A stretch of 64,000 bases of DNA from 3107 sp001483205 (GTDB lineage: Bacteria > Pseudomonadota > Alphaproteobacteria > Rhodobacterales > Rhodobacteraceae): NCBI GenBank assembly GCA_964291375.2, contig OZ219809.1, forward strand, positions 434,001-498,000, written 5' to 3'. The notes beneath the pieces are model-generated. The model saw only the letters and a list, made by a program, of their open reading frames with translations. It had not been told where the DNA came from and did not search any database. A program made the translations under genes and the position numbers. How positions within the stretch are numbered: the first letter of the stretch is position 1; each line of letters begins with the position of its first letter. This document shows, piece after piece, positions 62,135-64,000 of the stretch.

Positions 62135-64000
62135 CAGCCTGACCTGACCAGTTTGTAATATGCGCCGTCGCGGTCCGCGATCAGCTCATCATGGGTGCCG
62201 CGCTGGGCCTCAACGCCCTTGTCGAGAACGATGATTTCGTCGCAATCGCGCACGGTGCTCAGCCGGTGCGCGACGATCAGACAGGTAACGCCCCGCCGCC
62301 GCAGGGCATCATCGACATATTCCTCTGTCGCGGCGTCAAGGGCGCTGGTCGCCTCGTCCAGAATCAGCACCGTCGGATTGCCCACCAGTGCCCGCGCGAT
62401 TTCCAGCCGTTGCCGCTGGCCGCCGCTGAAATTCGCCCCGCCTTCCTCGACCAGGGTCGAATATCCCTGCGGCCTGAGCAGGATTTCGTCATGGATCCCG
62501 GCATCCCGCGCCGCGGCAAAGATCGCCTCATCAGGAACCACCGGATTCCACAGGGTGATGTTGTCGCGCAGAGAGGCGGAAAACAGCATCACATCCTGAT
62601 CCACCATCGAGACGGATTGCCGCAGAACCTCTTCGGGAATCTCATGCCGGGGGTGGCCGTCGAACAGGATTTCCCCGGACCACGGCTGACAGACCCCCGA
62701 AACCAGCCGCGCCAGGGTTGATTTGCCGGACCCGCTGGGGCCGACCAGGGCAACACGCTGTCCCGGTTTGATCACCAGGCTGAAATCCCTTATCAGGGGC
62801 GGGCGGCTCTTGTTGAACCCAAAGGTGACGTTCCGCAGCTCGAGCCGCCCCGCCAGCCGGAGCCGCCCGTTGAAGGTGGGTATCAGCCCGGTTTCCGGCT
62901 TTCGGCGGCTGAGAACCGGGTCTTCGGCGGCTCTGGTGATGTCTTCAAGCCGTTGCAGATCAATCCTGAGCGCCTGACGGCTATCGGCAAATTCCATAAA
63001 GCGGCCAACCGGTGCCAGAAACATCTCTGCCAGAATATGAAACCCGACCAGCGTGCCCAGGGTCATGTCCCCGGCCATCACCATGCTGCCCCCGACACCA
63101 AGAACCACTGCACTGCGAAAGGCGGCGATCAGCCCCGGAAGCGCGCCATTGACGGCGGCAAGCTCGGAATAGAGCATCCGCGCATGAAGCTCGCGCGCCT
63201 GCTGGCCGCTCCAGCGTGCAAAGAAACGGTCATCTGATCCGGTCATGCGCAGATTGTCCGCATGGCCGAGCATCTGCGCCCCGATGCCCAGCAGCAACCC
63301 CTGTTCGCGCCGCATCGTCTGGCTGCGCACCGCCCGGAGCGCGCCGAGGGAACGGGCCAGCCCCCCGTGCAGACCCGCCAGCACCAGCACGATCAGCGTC
63401 AGCCCCAAATCATAGGTCAGCATCGCGATCAACAGCACCGCGCTCATTGCCATATCCATGATCAGCACCAGAAACTGGTCGGTCAGGTTCCTGGTGATCC
63501 GGTCGATGGAGGACACCCGGTCGGTCAGGTCACCGATCAGCCGGTTTTCAAAGAACTCCACCGGCAGCCGCAACAGCCGGGACAGGCCCCGGCTGTAGTT
63601 GATCACCGAAATACGCACGGACAGCCGCTTCAGAAACCGATACCTGAGCAGGGACAGCACATAGACCAGCACCCCGCCGCCCAGCAATGCCGCCACCAAC
63701 CCGCCCCATGGCCCGTGATTGGCCAGAACATCGTCAACGAAAATGCCCAGAGATGCGGGAATGACCAGCGCCAGCACTGTCAGCATGAAACCACAGGCGA
63801 TCACGCCGGAAAGTGTGGTCCATGACTGGCCGAGCAGGTGGCCCAACTGTCCGGACAGGCCCGGTTGCGCGCCGCCGGGGCTGAAACCGGGGCCGCGACT
63901 GAACCGCAGTGCAATGCCGCTATAGCTGCGCTCGAATGCTTCAGCCGACACCCTGCGTCGCCCCGTGGACGGGTCATTGATATAGAAATTGCGCTCATCG
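62134..64000 (-). CDS. NHLM-type peptidase/ATP-binding ABC transporter (5' truncated by window)
   Basis: The frame is open to the window edge; the part seen holds the end of a C39 peptidase domain (FYINDPSTGRRRVSAEAFERSY), then a membrane domain and an ATPase with Walker A GPSGSGKST, signature FSGGQRQRLEIA and Walker B VLILDEATSALD. Such PCAT proteins cut leaders after double-glycine-type sites and export the core. The internal GTG at 63951 is not the true start. The leader of the precursor ends in SAG, a suitable cut site. It overlaps the next transporter gene by one base. Confidence 0.92.
   Translation of the reverse strand, partial: DERNFYINDPSTGRRRVSAEAFERSYSGIALRFSRGPGFSPGGAQPGLSGQLGHLLGQSWTTLSGVIACGFMLTVLALVIPASLGIFVDDVLANHGPWGGLVAALLGGGVLVYVLSLLRYRFLKRLSVRISVINYSRGLSRLLRLPVEFFENRLIGDLTDRVSSIDRITRNLTDQFLVLIMDMAMSAVLLIAMLTYDLGLTLIVLVLAGLHGGLARSLGALRAVRSQTMRREQGLLLGIGAQMLGHADNLRMTGSDDRFFARWSGQQARELHARMLYSELAAVNGALPGLIAAFRSAVVLGVGGSMVMAGDMTLGTLVGFHILAEMFLAPVGRFMEFADSRQALRIDLQRLEDITRAAEDPVLSRRKPETGLIPTFNGRLRLAGRLELRNVTFGFNKSRPPLIRDFSLVIKPGQRVALVGPSGSGKSTLARLVSGVCQPWSGEILFDGHPRHEIPEEVLRQSVSMVDQDVMLFSASLRDNITLWNPVVPDEAIFAAARDAGIHDEILLRPQGYSTLVEEGGANFSGGQRQRLEIARALVGNPTVLILDEATSALDAATEEYVDDALRRRGVTCLIVAHRLSTVRDCDEIIVLDKGVEAQRGTHDELIADRDGAYYKLVRSG

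Overview
The window is GC-rich bacterial chromosome with tight operons. It comes from an alphaproteobacterium, most likely order Rhodobacterales. The envelope order dxr-rseP-bamA-skp-fabZ-lpxA-lpxI-lpxB, the order ybeY-corC-lnt-metK, a SAM/SAH-type riboswitch before metK (a class described from Rhodobacterales) and the split lipid A hydrolase LpxI all point there. No rRNA, CRISPR array or prophage is visible. One tRNA, tRNA-Pro(GGG), is present.

Layout: 1-8593 holds isoprenoid, outer-membrane assembly and lipid A genes on the plus strand. 8799-11724 is a three-gene Tad-type pseudopilin/VWA operon on the minus strand. 12088-13515 is a glutamate-dehydrogenase-family gene. 13637-16476 is a compact restriction-modification island with two methyltransferases, a very small ORF and a candidate endonuclease. 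16558-20769 is metK-lnt-corC-ybeY on the minus strand. 20916-33172 is metabolic: trpA, a GNAT acetyltransferase, mtnP, manC, frameshifted radA, cvpA, purF, a DUF1636/cobC/cbiB cobalamin set and gshA. 33532-40408 holds erpA, dgt, argS, a SPOR protein, nagZ, scpA and scpB. 40686-46811 holds dcd, tRNA-Pro, a MerR regulator, ihfA, fabH, plsX, rpmF, a YceD protein and a BamE-like lipoprotein. 47152-51188 holds a penicillin-acylase-family protein, a 3-hydroxyisobutyrate-dehydrogenase-like protein and a frameshifted SYLF-domain gene.

The right end (51421-64000, running off the window) is a RiPP locus of the NHLP (nitrile-hydratase-like leader peptide) type and is the strongest novelty candidate. It has an 83-residue precursor whose leader resembles NHLP leaders and ends before a tiny Cys-Cys-Ser-Trp core. 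It also has a fused E1-like/YcaO cyclodehydratase, an AlkB-type di-iron membrane oxygenase fused to a degenerate GlnE-like half, and a terpene-cyclase-like alpha/alpha-toroid protein carrying its own N-terminal NHLP leader domain. The rest is a 373-residue protein of unknown function and two NHLM-type ABC exporters, one with the end of a C39 peptidase domain. A plausible reading is that the precursor is heterocyclised, possibly hydroxylated or otherwise tailored, cleaved and exported.

The chromosome around these genes is peppered with a short interspersed element with terminal inverted repeats (about ten copies or remnants in 64 kb, mostly at gene 3' ends). Its tips supply the stop codons of lpxB, manC and a GNAT gene. 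A second, partly overlapping repeat carries paired LacI-operator-like palindromes 21 bp apart.
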